Origin: Pardosa pseudoannulata
Lineage: Eukaryota; Arthropoda; Arachnida; Araneae; Lycosidae
Length of the DNA stretch: 64,000 nucleotides
Assembly (NCBI GenBank): GCA_032207245.1
Contig: CM063500.1
Span: forward strand, 38,769,987-38,833,986
Direction: 5' to 3'
Shown: one piece after another, positions 25,001-33,757 of the stretch
Numbering within the stretch: position 1 is the stretch's first letter
Layout: the number at the start of each line of letters is the position of its first letter
The notes under the pieces: generated by a model
What the model was told of the DNA's origin: nothing
Seen by the model: the letters and a program-made list of their open reading frames with translations, nothing else
Databases searched by the model: none
Position numbers and translations under genes: made by a program

Positions 25001-27785
25001 ATATTCAAAGATATACATATATAAATTAAAGTAAAAAAAAAAAACAAATGAATCCACTCAATATATATTGGATTTTAAGAACAATGCCTAGGTAAAAAAA
25101 TTATATTACTCAGCATCTTAATATGAGTAGCTCTTAATAAGCTCTTAATATGAAATCCGTTTTATAAACAGAAATATTAGACATTTGTGATGCCTGTAAC
25201 TTATTCACATTTAAAATTACATCTATTCATTTTGAAAATTTTAATACTTTTTTTTTATCAAGACTTGTTTTAATGATCACTAAACTCTGTCTAAAATAAG
25301 CTCTTATTTTCCTTAGGTAAGCCAATGGGAGAAACAATACTTTATTTCGGATGTCGAAAAGCAAAGGAAGACTTCTTGTATGAAGATGAATTACAGCAGT
25401 ATCTCTCTGATGGAGTCTTAACCAAGCTGTATCTTGCATTTTCAAGAGACCAACCAGAAAAGGTTTATGTAACTCATTTGTTACAGAAGAATAAGGAAGA
25501 AATTTGGAAAATTATTGGAGAACAAAATGGTCATATATATGTTTGTGGGTATGTATAGCTTAGTAGCATTTCATATACAATAACTGAACCTAGTTTACCT
25601 AGTTAACCTAACTGAACCTGTTTCATAACTGAACCTAGTTAAGAAATTTTCCTGCATAAGATGTTCTAATTCTGTGGTCCCAATTTTTACCATATATCAA
25701 TAGTTGTAAAATTTGTTTAAAAAGTTTTGCTCTTAAACATTTTTCCACTTAAGTTTGTTCTCCTCCCTTTGAACTTTATTCTGAAACTTAATTTTTGAGC
25801 CAACAGAAATTTCCTGTCCACACAAAGTGGGGATTACAAAAGGAGGGCAGAAACACACCTGGATGAACCAGGGTTGAGCGGTTTAAATCATGATTTAAAT
25901 TACAATTTAAATCAGTTGATTTTTTTTTAAATCATTCATTTAAATCAATTTTTAACGATTGAATCTCTAAGAGAAAGCTGTTTGTAATAAGCACAGTAAG
26001 AAAATATTGACAACCGAGAGTTGCTCCCAAATGGTTTCAGAAGGCTGCTGCACCCCACCTGTCCTTGTATTATTAAAATAGCACCCTACCTGCTATTCAT
26101 TTCTTCTCCCCTATCTCTTTCTTATCTCTCAGTCAAATGTTGTTTTCGTCTTTTGTATTAAAAAATTACTGGCACAGTAAAAATTTCATTATCATACCTT
26201 GAAAAGAATGCTCTGACTTTTTAAATATTAAGTGCCTCTGAAAAATAAAAACAAATGCACCCAAAAATATAATAAGTATTTCCACCCCCCTGCTTTTATT
26301 TATTTTTATGAACCTGGGAATAATTCTGGAATTCTGAAACGACAAAGCAGCTAAACTTGTTTTAATTTATAAATCATTTAGCATTTAACCACTGTCACAA
26401 AATAAAAAGTTTGTTGTAAAATTTTCATAAAAATTTCTTAGCCCTTAGTCTACTTTCATCTTTCTAATAATTCTATGGTTGAAGGAGTAAAATGTATAAA
26501 TTAACATGAAGCATCCTTATGATATAGATAATTAAAACAAGCAGAAATCCCTAAATTGCAAGTAATTATTTTCTACTGATTTATGAATTATTATTATATA
26601 TCATAGATATTTATTTATTTTAGTTATATATATTTTTTAATATATATAAAAAAAGAATTGATTGATTTAGACATCTAACTTGAACAATTTAATTTGCTTT
26701 TATCAAATATTATACTTAAATATATTTAAATTTCAAAAATCCTATTTAAATCAAAAAAATCTGATTTAAATAAAAAAAAATCCAACTTTTTTTTTTTTAA
26801 TCATTATTTTTATTGACCCTGGGATGAACATTGGCCATGGAACTGAGCAATAAAAATACAAATAATTCTCAGCTTCTTGCTTCAAGAGATTTTGGGTACA
26901 TTTTCAGAAGGGAGGAATCTAAAATCATGTGGTATCCATCTTCAGGCCATGAAATTAATAAAGAAAAGTACCCTCCCATTAAAACAACAAACCTCTATAG
27001 TGGTAACCAGAAACTTCTCATTGAGGAATGCATATACAAAAGTGTACATGCCGAACGATGGCCGAAGGGTAGAGCGCTGCTCTTCGGAACCGGAGTTCGT
27101 GGGTTCAAATCCCACTACGGGCATGGATGTTTGTAGCCGTTCAGAATCGGCTTTAAACTGTAGGTCCCGGTCTCATTAGTCCTCGTGTTCAAAACAGTAG
27201 ACCGTAGTGCTCCAAACCAAACCAAAAGTGTATATTCTCAGACTAGAAGAACTTTTTTATCATGTTATCTCATTTCATTCATTTTAGTAGTTCAAGATTC
27301 TGTACCACTATTGCAGGCTAGAATTATTTGATAATCCATTTTAACTTTCTCTGTATAGCTTAGAAATACACAGAAAGTATTTTAGGCATTAACAAGCTGT
27401 CACAGAGTTACTAAAATATTTTTTAGTTATATTTTTTAGATAATTTCTGTTCTGGGTTTTTCTAAAAAATTGGTTTAAATTAAACATTATTTTAAATATT
27501 TGTATACGAGGATCTCAATGAAATACTGCTTACTCTAATCTTATTTACTTGTTGAATTTTAGTTATAATTTTAATGTCCCAGTTCAGAATTGCATATTCT
27601 CTTTTTTTTTTTACCTCAATTAATGATTTTTTTTTTTCAGTGATGCCCGCAACATGGCAAAGGATGTCCATAACATTATTCTAGATGTTATTCAAGAATT
27701 TGGACAAAAAACAAAGAGTGAAGCTGAATCTTTCATCAAAAAGATGGAATCACAACGTAGATATTCTGCAGATGTTTGGAGTTAA
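3699..27785 (+). CDS. POR: NADPH-cytochrome P450 reductase, complete, 13 coding exons
   Basis: This is the diflavin reductase of the ER membrane that passes electrons from NADPH via FAD and FMN to cytochromes P450 and other haem enzymes. Exons: 3699-3874, 9974-10028, 10346-10474, 11331-11480, 13538-13662, 14807-14992, 16463-16576, 17945-18063, 20405-20586, 21146-21295, 23632-23896, 25317-25548 and 27641-27785. Every junction is GT-AG and the phases agree, giving 2028 nt and 675 residues (family about 680). Residues 24-45 form one hydrophobic anchor followed by KKKK. FMN site: [11 protein letters not shown] from residue 86, ATYGEGD with Y141, [10 protein letters not shown] from 172. FAD site: RYYSISS with S456 and GVATGWL from 487. 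NADPH site: [12 protein letters not shown] from 529, C627 in YVCGD, and the C-terminal DVWS with D672 and W674. All catalytic residues of the family are present. The ATG at 3699 is chosen because it precedes the anchor and lies 6 nt after an acceptor, which implies an upstream leader exon. Confidence 0.97.
4006..4075. repeat. (TA)n microsatellite
   Basis: Pure TA dinucleotide tract of about 70 bases in CPR intron 1. Confidence 0.95.
6308..7095 (-). mobile_element. hAT-type element, deleted, with 8-bp target duplication
   Basis: Flanked on both sides by TCAGTTTT (6300-6307 and 7096-7103), the 8-bp duplication typical of hAT transposons. Read on the minus strand it starts CAGGGTTGGCATGATTTAAA. 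It keeps only the last part of a transposase (minus strand, 6860-6669). The hATC dimerisation block [17 protein letters not shown]...SRLRNKLG is still in frame. Confidence 0.88.
6669..6860 (-). pseudogene. hAT transposase C-terminal (hATC) fragment
   Basis: 63 codons matching the conserved hATC dimerisation region: a [10 protein letters not shown] core, then [18 protein letters not shown]. The catalytic part of the protein is absent. It lies inside the element 6308-7095. Confidence 0.85.
7461..7518. repeat. (TA)n microsatellite
   Basis: TA dinucleotide tract with one G interruption, CPR intron 1. Confidence 0.95.
7769..8298. mobile_element. piggyBac-type MITE flanked by TTAA
   Basis: TTAA at 7765-7768 and 8299-8302. 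The ends are CCCTTTAGCGAACA on the left and, read inward from the right, CCCTTTAAAGGTCACC. No coding capacity. The TTAA target and CCCTTT ends match the piggyBac relatives at 19667 and 29226. Confidence 0.7.
8556..9383 (+). mobile_element. hAT-type element, deleted, opposite orientation to the 6308 copy
   Basis: Flanked by CTCTGACT at 8548-8555 and 9384-9391, a perfect 8-bp duplication. The left end is CAGGGTTGGCATGATTTAAA; the right end is an imperfect inverted copy. On the plus strand 8815-9006 encodes the same hATC block as the 6308 copy, with a 2-nt deletion near 8823. Confidence 0.88.
10029..11330 (+). other. Introns 2 and 3 of the P450 reductase gene
   Basis: Intron 2 (10029-10345) ends in a (TTA)n microsatellite at about 10318-10342 that runs into the AATAG acceptor, so the usual pyrimidine tract is replaced by TTA repeats. 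Intron 3 (10475-11330) holds a (TA)n tract at 11045-11097. Exon 3 (10346-10474) lies between them. Nothing else recognised. Confidence 0.8.
11481..12108 (+). other. Left part of intron 4 of the P450 reductase gene
   Basis: 11640-12060 is more complex than ordinary intron DNA and may be an unrecognised repeat. The open frame at 11791-12024 has no family resemblance and is not called. Confidence 0.5.
12109..13001. mobile_element. Interspersed repeat A with GGCTTGCAA inverted ends
   Basis: The ends are an imperfect inverted repeat (TAGGCTTGCAA left, TTGCAAGCCTG right) with nearby TCACC/GTCACTT words. The same repeat is found at 24204-24902. This copy carries roughly 220 extra internal bases (about 12170-12400) absent from the other. 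No transposase was found. The ends suggest a non-autonomous DNA transposon. Confidence 0.7.
13002..14806 (+). other. End of intron 4 and intron 5 of the P450 reductase gene
   Basis: Contains a short (TA)n tract at 13218-13242, exon 5 (13538-13662), and unassigned AT-rich DNA. A TTAACCTTTTAGTGG word near 14465 resembles the left end of a TTAA-flanked element, but no matching right end was found. Confidence 0.6.
15095..16229. mobile_element. Possible decayed hAT-type element in intron 6
   Basis: TTTTTAAC occurs at 15087-15094 and 16230-16237. The right end GCCAACCCTG is the terminus shared by the other hAT copies. The left end is poorly preserved (CAATGGTTAA in place of CAGGGTTGGC). It contains T-rich and G-rich runs and no transposase. 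Confidence 0.5.
16720..17497. mobile_element. pogo/Tigger-like non-autonomous element in intron 7
   Basis: Left end CAGTGACCCCCGCTTAAGAAG; right end, read inward, CAGTAAAACCTGTTTAAGAAG. The left end is duplicated: a second copy (CAGTAAAACCCACTTAAG) starts at 16854, after a TG-rich stretch at 16805-16850. TA follows the right end, as expected for this superfamily. No transposase remains. Confidence 0.6.
19346..19558 (-). pseudogene. mariner transposase fragment
   Basis: About 70 codons. [16 protein letters not shown] and [14 protein letters not shown] correspond to the region of the first catalytic aspartate of mariner transposases (VTGDEtW). Here the motif is TEDEVW, so the glycine is changed while the D is kept. 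The frame stops soon after. Confidence 0.6.
19667..19900. mobile_element. piggyBac-type MITE, 234 bp, inside the mariner-like element
   Basis: TTAA at 19663-19666 and 19901-19904. The inverted ends are CCCTTTCGTGGGCCATG and, inward from the right, CCCTTTCATGGGCCAT. The near-identical ends suggest a comparatively recent insertion. Confidence 0.8.
20587..22893 (+). other. Intron 9 and left part of intron 10 of the P450 reductase gene
   Basis: An (AAT)n tract lies at about 20619-20642. Exon 10 is at 21146-21295. The remaining sequence is AT-rich with nothing recognised. The 76-codon frame at 22151-22381 has no family features. Confidence 0.55.
22898..23272 (+). mobile_element. Solo LTR of a retrotransposon in intron 10
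   Basis: 375 bases starting TGTGGCAGC and ending GACGTTACA (TG...CA), flanked by GCAT on both sides (22894-22897 and 23273-23276). An AATAAA lies at 23196-23201, placed as an LTR polyadenylation signal. It is much more GC-rich than the intron. No internal coding region is present, so recombination between LTRs has probably removed it. The 4-bp duplication suits a Ty3/gypsy-type element. Confidence 0.75.
24204..24902. mobile_element. Interspersed repeat B, same family as 12109-13001
   Basis: The ends CAGGCTTGCAA and TTGCAAGCCTG are a perfect 11-bp inverted repeat. GACATA occurs directly on both sides (24198-24203 and 24903-24908), a possible 6-bp target duplication. The interior aligns closely with repeat A apart from A's extra segment. 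Located in intron 11. Confidence 0.75.
25869..26821. mobile_element. hAT-type non-autonomous element in intron 12
   Basis: GGATGAAC flanks both sides (25861-25868 and 26822-26829). The ends are CAGGGTTGAGCGG and, read inward from the right, CAGGGTCAATAAAAATAATG. The sub-terminal ATTTAAATCAGTTGATTTTT words are shared with the 6308 and 8556 copies. No transposase block was found. Confidence 0.8.
27047..27222 (+). mobile_element. tRNA-derived SINE, family 1, copy 3, with target duplication
   Basis: Flanked by CAAAAGTGTA at 27037-27046 and 27223-27232. It has A and B boxes (GATGGCCGAAGGG; GGTTCAAATCC), the family body, and a CCAAAC tail. It sits in CPR intron 12. Overlapping frames here are not genes. 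Confidence 0.88.
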
Positions 27786-29045
27786 CTTATATGTCTGATA
27801 ATTAAACAAAGAACACCTTTCATATTCATGCTACAAAAAAATTCTGCTTGAAAACATTTTCATTCAGTTTACAACATTTTTATTTAATGCACCTATTTCT
27901 GTTTTGTATATATTTTACTAGCAAGATTTAATGTTTTCCTTTCATTGATTTTGTTAAGGTTATCTTGAAAATCACTTCTGTATTTGTCATATAAAATTAT
28001 TTCTATTTACTTTGGTTTTGCTTATGTATGGTTTATATAAAGCAGGTTTAGTATGTGGATTATTTTATGAAATTTTTATTACTCTTATTTATTTTGATAA
28101 ATGTTTAATCCTAACTTCAACTATGTATTTTTATATATAGTTCTCTTTTAAAATTCTTATTTTTATGATTGTGCTCCAGTCCTGATTATTTGTACAGTAT
28201 GTGAATACATTGAAATTATGAAAGCTATGTATTTGATTACTTGACTTACTTTTATAATTGACTAAATGTACTATGTTAGTTTAGTATTAAGCAACATTCA
28301 TTTTTCATTGAATGTCACTTATTGTTTTAATTCATTTTTATTGCACATGACTTTAGCAAAACCATTTAAAACAAATTTATCTTTGCAACAATTGTTTTTT
28401 ATATTGTTGAAGAATGTTATTAAACTATATATATATAATTAAGAATAAAATAAGAGTAGAGTTTCTGGAATTCAAAGAAGAATTGAATGCCAGAAATTCT
28501 ATTCTTTAATTTAAATAGTGTGAATTGTGCGACATTACTGTAAGATGCTTTTTTTTTTTTTAAATTATTGAATATGTGAATGATTGCATGTCAGTATTGA
28601 ATTAAACCATGTATAATTTCACATAATGCAGCTTCTTTTGTACAAATTAGTCTTAACATATGGTGAATTTTTTTTTACCTTTATCTTTTGCACACACATG
28701 TGTATTGATAATATCCTATTATCTCTTCAATATACATGCTTTAGTGCCATTGAGAATATGTATACTGAAATTCTTTACAAGTAAAATATATGCAACAAAT
28801 ATTATCCTTATCCTTTGTACACCTAGTCACATGTCTTATTCTTTTGTATCCTTATGTTTTTGATACTTAATAATGTTTCAAAGCACTGCTAATACATTCT
28901 ACTTATGTTTACGTAATGGTGTGGCTGCTTCAGATGCTTGTACATCAAAAATATATTTTATATATCAACATGTATTTTATATACTGTTAATCATTTTCAA
29001 TTAATGTCTTAAAACTGTTGTAAATAAATTTTTTTCTAGTTTGTT
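27786..29045 (+). other. 3' untranslated region of the P450 reductase gene
   Basis: AT-rich sequence after the TAA at 27783-27785, without coding potential. Two AATAAA poly(A) signals are visible, at 28444-28449 and 29023-29028. The second is followed by a T/G-rich stretch typical of a downstream element, so the longer 3' UTR of about 1.25 kb is favoured. Alternative polyadenylation at the first signal is possible. Confidence 0.55.
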
Positions 29046-29225
29046 TTAATTATTTGTTTGTAGTTATTGTTTTGCAATTAATATCAAAGTGAGTAATTTA
29101 ATTTTAACTTCAAGCTGGGAAAATTGGGTGCAAGGAAGAATTTATTTTTATTTTTATTTAATTTTTTTTTTACATATAAACTAACTTGAAAATTTAAAAA
29201 TACCCACGGCAGTAGACTTTATTAA

Positions 29226-30650
29226 CCCTTTAATGCCCAAATTAACAAATTTTTGAATTTTTCCTTGAAATTGATAGATACGGGTAGAAATGCATAAATT
29301 AAGAGTATTTTAAAAGCCTTTTGAAATTTTTTAATTGCAACCATGTTTGATGACGCTGGGCATTTGTATGTAAAAATGTAAACATTTTAAAAATTATTTT
29401 TACATAAAATTATACAGTTTTAATGTATAAATCAAGTAATAGGCAAAATAACGTTAAAAATTAAAATTTATTTTTATACATACAAGAAAACTTTCTATTT
29501 AACATCTTTAAGGTTGAATTTTTGTATGAAAAAGAGGAAAACATTGGATACATAATGTTGCATTGCATTTCATACAATATGTTCTAGGTTTTGAAGAACA
29601 GTTATCATATTGGCAACGTCTTTGTTTCTACCTCTTGCCAATAACATGCTGAATGTTGTCGAATTTTTACGTCAGGAAGCACATGGGATCTGGATGTTAC
29701 TGCTTTTGTTGTTGGTATTTCTAGCATTGCTTTTGAATCAGCTCCCTTTTTCAAATAGGTTACTGCAATATATCTTCTAAAATCTTTGATTGGTATCGAC
29801 TTAACCATGAATCTTTAAATAAATGACATAGCCATTTACAACAGCCATATTTATCATCCTGGTAATAAGGCAAAGGTTTCATTCGTCCATACAACTGACT
29901 CTTCTCTTTTACGTTTACGGGAATTGTTTTCCTTTATTTTATCCAAAATAATATGAGGTATACTGGTATTATCTGGACAATAATTATTATCTGGTATTGT
30001 AATTTCTAATGTACCTGCAACATCTGATACAACAGGAGTACCCAAATTATCATCAAATTGTTCTTCATCTGTTAGATTATCGACATCAGGAGGCATTGCT
30101 ATAATGTCTCCCTCTTTTCTTCAGAAAAAAGATAAGCAGCTGCATCTTCTAAGGTTTTAAATATTTTATTTCTACTCATTTTTTAGTTTTTCTACATAGA
30201 TTATCTGCAAAAAAATGTAAAAAAACACTTGACAAAAAATTCTGAATACTGAATACGAATTATAGCCAAACGCCCAGCGTCCTCAAACGATGACGGACAA
30301 ATTTTCCTGATTACTACGGACACATTAACAACTCTAAATAATAATAAACATTCTAATGGCAACAAATGGACTATCTAGATTACATTTATACCAAATTGAA
30401 AGAACTTACCTCATAAATTATTTGCCAAACCGCACTATACAAAATGTGTGGTGTGATTATCAAACAAATGGGAAATTCTACTGCATCTTTCCCACACTTT
30501 TTTTCCTTAATTCCAAAGAAATATCATATCTGATACTGTATAGTGCTTCCAGCTATCAGAATTATTGGTAAATAAAAGAATATTTTTCACTTAATAAAGG
30601 GAAATGCAGTTTTTTACAGTGTCATCATATGAGGACTGGGCACTAATGGG
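29226..30650 (-). mobile_element. piggyBac element, broken, 1.4 kb, flanked by TTAA
   Basis: TTAA at 29222-29225 and 30651-30654. The ends are CCCTTTAATGCCCA and, inward from the right, CCCATTAGTGCCCA. The coding remnant lies on the minus strand. The N-terminal acidic segment is at 30178-29854 (MSRNKIF...; then MPPDVDNLTDEE and SDVAGTLEI) with a frame break near 30100. A later segment lies at 29808-29605 (IPIKDFRRYIAVTYLK). The catalytic middle is missing. Confidence 0.85.
29605..30178 (-). pseudogene. piggyBac transposase remnants
   Basis: Two readable blocks. The first has PPDVDNLTDEEQFDDN and DVAGTLEI, the usual acidic N-terminus of piggyBac-type transposases. A frameshift separates its first 37 or so codons from the rest. 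The second block resembles a segment near the C-terminal half. The DDD catalytic core is not represented. Confidence 0.75.
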
Positions 30651-30654
30651 TTAA

Positions 30655-31433
30655 AGAGTGCCAAATTATTGTAGCAATTGTAGATTGGTTTTCAGACATT
30701 TGCAAGACAGCTTAATGTCATTCCTATAGCATCTGTAAATTTTCCAAAACTTAATTTGATATCTTTTATCAGAAAAATCATTTGTAAGGTAATCCTAAAA
30801 CTGACTTCTGCCAATGAAGAAAATTCGTAAGTGGTTCTACAGGTTATCAGAACTATTTTAAAAAACCAAACTGTGTTGTAATACAATCAGCTAGCCTGCT
30901 TCTACTCTGGTAGGCTAAACAGTGCCCAAATGGTACAATGCTGCTCTTTAGTACCAGAGTTTGCAGGTTCAAGTCTTCTAACTATCCCATTTGTCTAGGT
31001 CATAGTTAATTATAATCATCTTAAGGTATCCCTATTCTAAAGGATTGTAGTTTTACTACTAACAACTAGGAACACAAAGCTATTTTCTATATATGTAGAA
31101 TAGGAGGTTGGTGTTTTTGCTGCAAGTATCTAAACAGCTTGCATTTGAATTTCTTTCTAAACAAAATATATAATGTCAAAATAATAAACATAGCAGTGAG
31201 AACATAAGAATTACAGCCGTATACTTTTTGAAGTCTCCAAGACACTTATTAATTGGGGCTTGGACAAAGCTCTTGGGATGACACCATGTCCAGAATATGC
31301 TGCAGTTCTGAGACTAATATAAGCTTCAGAAAGTAAAGGTCTCTGTTTTGGCTGGTAAGGTTTTTTCTTCTGATGGGGCAAAAAGATGCTTTTAAAAAAT
31401 TATCCGAATAAGTAGGTCGCTCCTCTTCAAAAC
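30655..31433. other. No gene; one degraded SINE head
   Basis: At 30920-30985 a weak family-1 SINE head is visible (CCCAAATGGTACAATGCTGCTC, then AGGTTCAAGTC). The remainder is unassigned. Confidence 0.45.
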
Positions 31434-31597
31434 TGCCGAATGGTTAGGGTGCTGGCCTTCGGAACCGGAGTTCGTGGGTTCGAATCCCATTGTTGCATGG
31501 ATGTTCGTAGCCATTCGGAATCGGCTTTAAGCAGTAGGTCCTGGTCTCATTAGCCCTCGTGATGCAAAAAGTAGACCGTAGACCTCCAAACCAAACC
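31434..31597 (+). mobile_element. tRNA-derived SINE, family 1, copy 4
   Basis: Well preserved head with GCCGAATGGTTAGGG and B box GGTTCGAATCC, a full body, and the CCAAACCAAAC tail. It is immediately followed by a second, truncated copy. Confidence 0.85.
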
Positions 31598-31669
31598 TCT
31601 TCAGAACCGGAGTTTGGTAGTTTGAATCCCTTCTGAAATCATGGGTGTTCGGAATCTGCTTTAAACAGT

Positions 31670-33685
31670 GGGTCTACTTAAGAACTGGGTTCCCCCTCCT
31701 ATTTTTGGCGATTTTTTAATGGCGCTAACCTCTTCGCGTGGAGTTACCGGAAGGGTGACGTTTTGAACGGGAGCGGATTTTCGGTGTGACTAAAATAACT
31801 GACTTATTTTATGGTGAAATAATATACTAATGTTGCAATTAATGGCAAAAAAAGTTAAAAATTGCGTAAAATTATATTTATATTAATACAAATTTTGTTT
31901 ATTCACATTATTTTTCTTAATATTAATTGGTTGTTAATCTTAAAACATTAAAAATTCATTATTTTTTGTTTTGTAATGTTCTTAAAATATTTCCTCATTT
32001 TAAAACAATTGAAAATTTTATTTTAAAAGATAAATCAGAAATAAAAAAATAAATAAAACAGCAGCAGAAATTCATTTTTAATTTTCAAAGAATTTTAAAA
32101 GGTTAGTACTTTTTAATTTTTTAAATAAATTTTTGAGTTATCATAAAAGTTTTTTAACCAAGGGGGGCTCTGTCCCCTTTGACCCCCGTAAATGTTATTA
32201 CAAATAATATAAAAATTTTGTTAAAAATGTGATAATTTTTTTATATACATATGAAAAATAAAATAAATACATACTAACTGCATCTAGAAAAATAATGCTT
32301 AAATCCGCAACCTTTCAAAAAAAATACACATCAAAACCTTCCTTTATTCCACACGAAAGAGTTACAATTAAAATAACATGAAATATATCTTGAAATTAAA
32401 AAACATAAGCACTTACTTAACCGTTGGATGCAATTGCTTCATCGTTAGTATATGGCGCATATAGGGTCTTTACGCAGGATAAGAAGGCTCGGAAGAGACC
32501 TTCGGGGTGGTCTTTATACTTGCGGCGCCACATAAATTCCTCAAAATAGGAGTCGAAAAGGATGTTAGTTGCCGGTGGCCCTGCTTCCGGAGCTCTCTGT
32601 TAATTACGCCCCACAATCCGTCTATGGTGTTTGTATGGGCGCCTGTGTCTGGATCCTTGAATGCCACTGAATGATCGACACTCAGATGCACAAAACCGTG
32701 GTCTGAGCAACAATCATACGATTTCCAGCAATAGCACATGATAATTGATCCGGGTAATATATTCCTCTGAATTGCATTAATCAGCCTCTCCTTTGTGCGA
32801 TCCTCCACTACCTAAAAAAAAAACATCTATTTGTCCCCCTTTCAACACTGCCAAAAACCCATCTACCATTAACCCTTTTTCTCCTATTATATTTTCTCTT
32901 CCCAAATTTGCTTTCATCAATTTCGACAATCACACCTGGCCCACCAATCTTTTGGTTTGCATTGACACAAGCATCAATGCAAACCTCTCGATAAAAATTG
33001 CGACAGTGGGTTCACTTATGTCGAGTTTTTGAAGAACAAGACTGGTAAAAGCCTCACACACCCAGAGGTAAGTAAATTTAAGTATGTCAATAGTACTTAA
33101 ATTACTTTCCTCAAACCACGTACCTTTCCTTACACTCCTTTTGAGAAAATGGGGGTTCGTTCCTTTCATTCTACACACCCACTGATATACAACTGGTCGA
33201 TCTTTACGTTCGACGAGATGCATATCATTCTTACACACCGGACATTCGCATTTTATTACTAATAAGCCCCTCATATACACACCATTTAATTACAGCTTTC
33301 TTTCCGAAGAGCTTCAAGTTGTTAAAAAACTCAGAGTTAATCTTACCAACAGTAGCCATCACTCGGAGGGATAGGAGCCACAAAATCAAAACAGAAGTGC
33401 ATCAAACAATATCCTCAGGCGAAAATGGCAGAAAACGAGCCTAACCGGTTTGAATGTTGCGTTAAAAGTGCCGTTAACCACAAAAATTAGGCTCATTCAC
33501 AGAACCAACAGAAATTAGACGCATTAAAACGTAACAAAAGGATTACATAAGAAGAGCAGGATCTAAAATGAATATAAGCTAAAAAAAATAACAAGGTGAG
33601 GAGAGGAGAAAGCAGTTTGGATTACCATACTTGGCGCTTTATCGCCACTTGGCAGGGGGTGGGAACCCAATTCTTAAGTCAACCC
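31670..33685 (-). mobile_element. Merlin (IS1016-like) DNA transposon, 2.0 kb, inactive
   Basis: 8-bp target duplication TAAACAGT at 31662-31669 and 33686-33693. The ends are inverted repeats (GGGTCTACTTAAGAACTGGG left; GGGTTGACTTAAGAATTGGG inward from the right), with sub-terminal TTTTTGGCGA and TATCGCCA words. The transposase is on the minus strand between 33280 and 32470. It carries a CxxC zinc-binding start, VIVEIDESKFGKRKYNRR and TGAHTNTIDGLWG, all Merlin/ISXO2 signatures. Confidence 0.9.
32470..33280 (-). pseudogene. Merlin transposase, frameshifted
   Basis: Read right to left: 33280-32930 gives CECPVCKND...WVCRMKG (zinc-binding) and a helical region. 32945-32820 in another frame gives EIDESKFGKRKYNRR and RWVFGSVERG, holding the first catalytic aspartate. 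32808-32470 gives the C-terminal part with CWKSYD, HLSVDHSVAFKDPDTGAHTNTIDGLWG. There are two frame breaks, near 32940 and at the T/A run near 32815. The residue usually D in DCWKxY is Y (YCWKSYD), and the usual E in NTIEG is D, so activity is unlikely. Confidence 0.85.
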
Positions 33686-33757
33686 TAAACAGTAAGTTCC
33701 TTTCTCGTTAACTCTCGTGTAGCAAAGCAATAGACCGTAGCGCTCTAAACCAAACCA

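Larger units (their letters stand above)
31598..33757 (+). mobile_element. tRNA-derived SINE, family 1, copy 5, split by a Merlin element
   Basis: The left part (31598-31669) keeps half of the head and the start of the body up to TTTAAACAGT. The right part (33686-33757) resumes at TAAACAGTAAGTTCC and runs to the CCAAACCAAA tail. The two parts form one SINE once 31670-33685 and one copy of the duplicated TAAACAGT are removed. Confidence 0.8.

Noticed and set aside
26831..27179. Two overlapping plus-strand frames of about 100 codons
   Set aside because: They run from hAT-flanking intron DNA into a SINE; chimeric and without family features.
32793..33032. 79-codon plus-strand frame
   Set aside because: Antisense of the Merlin transposase.
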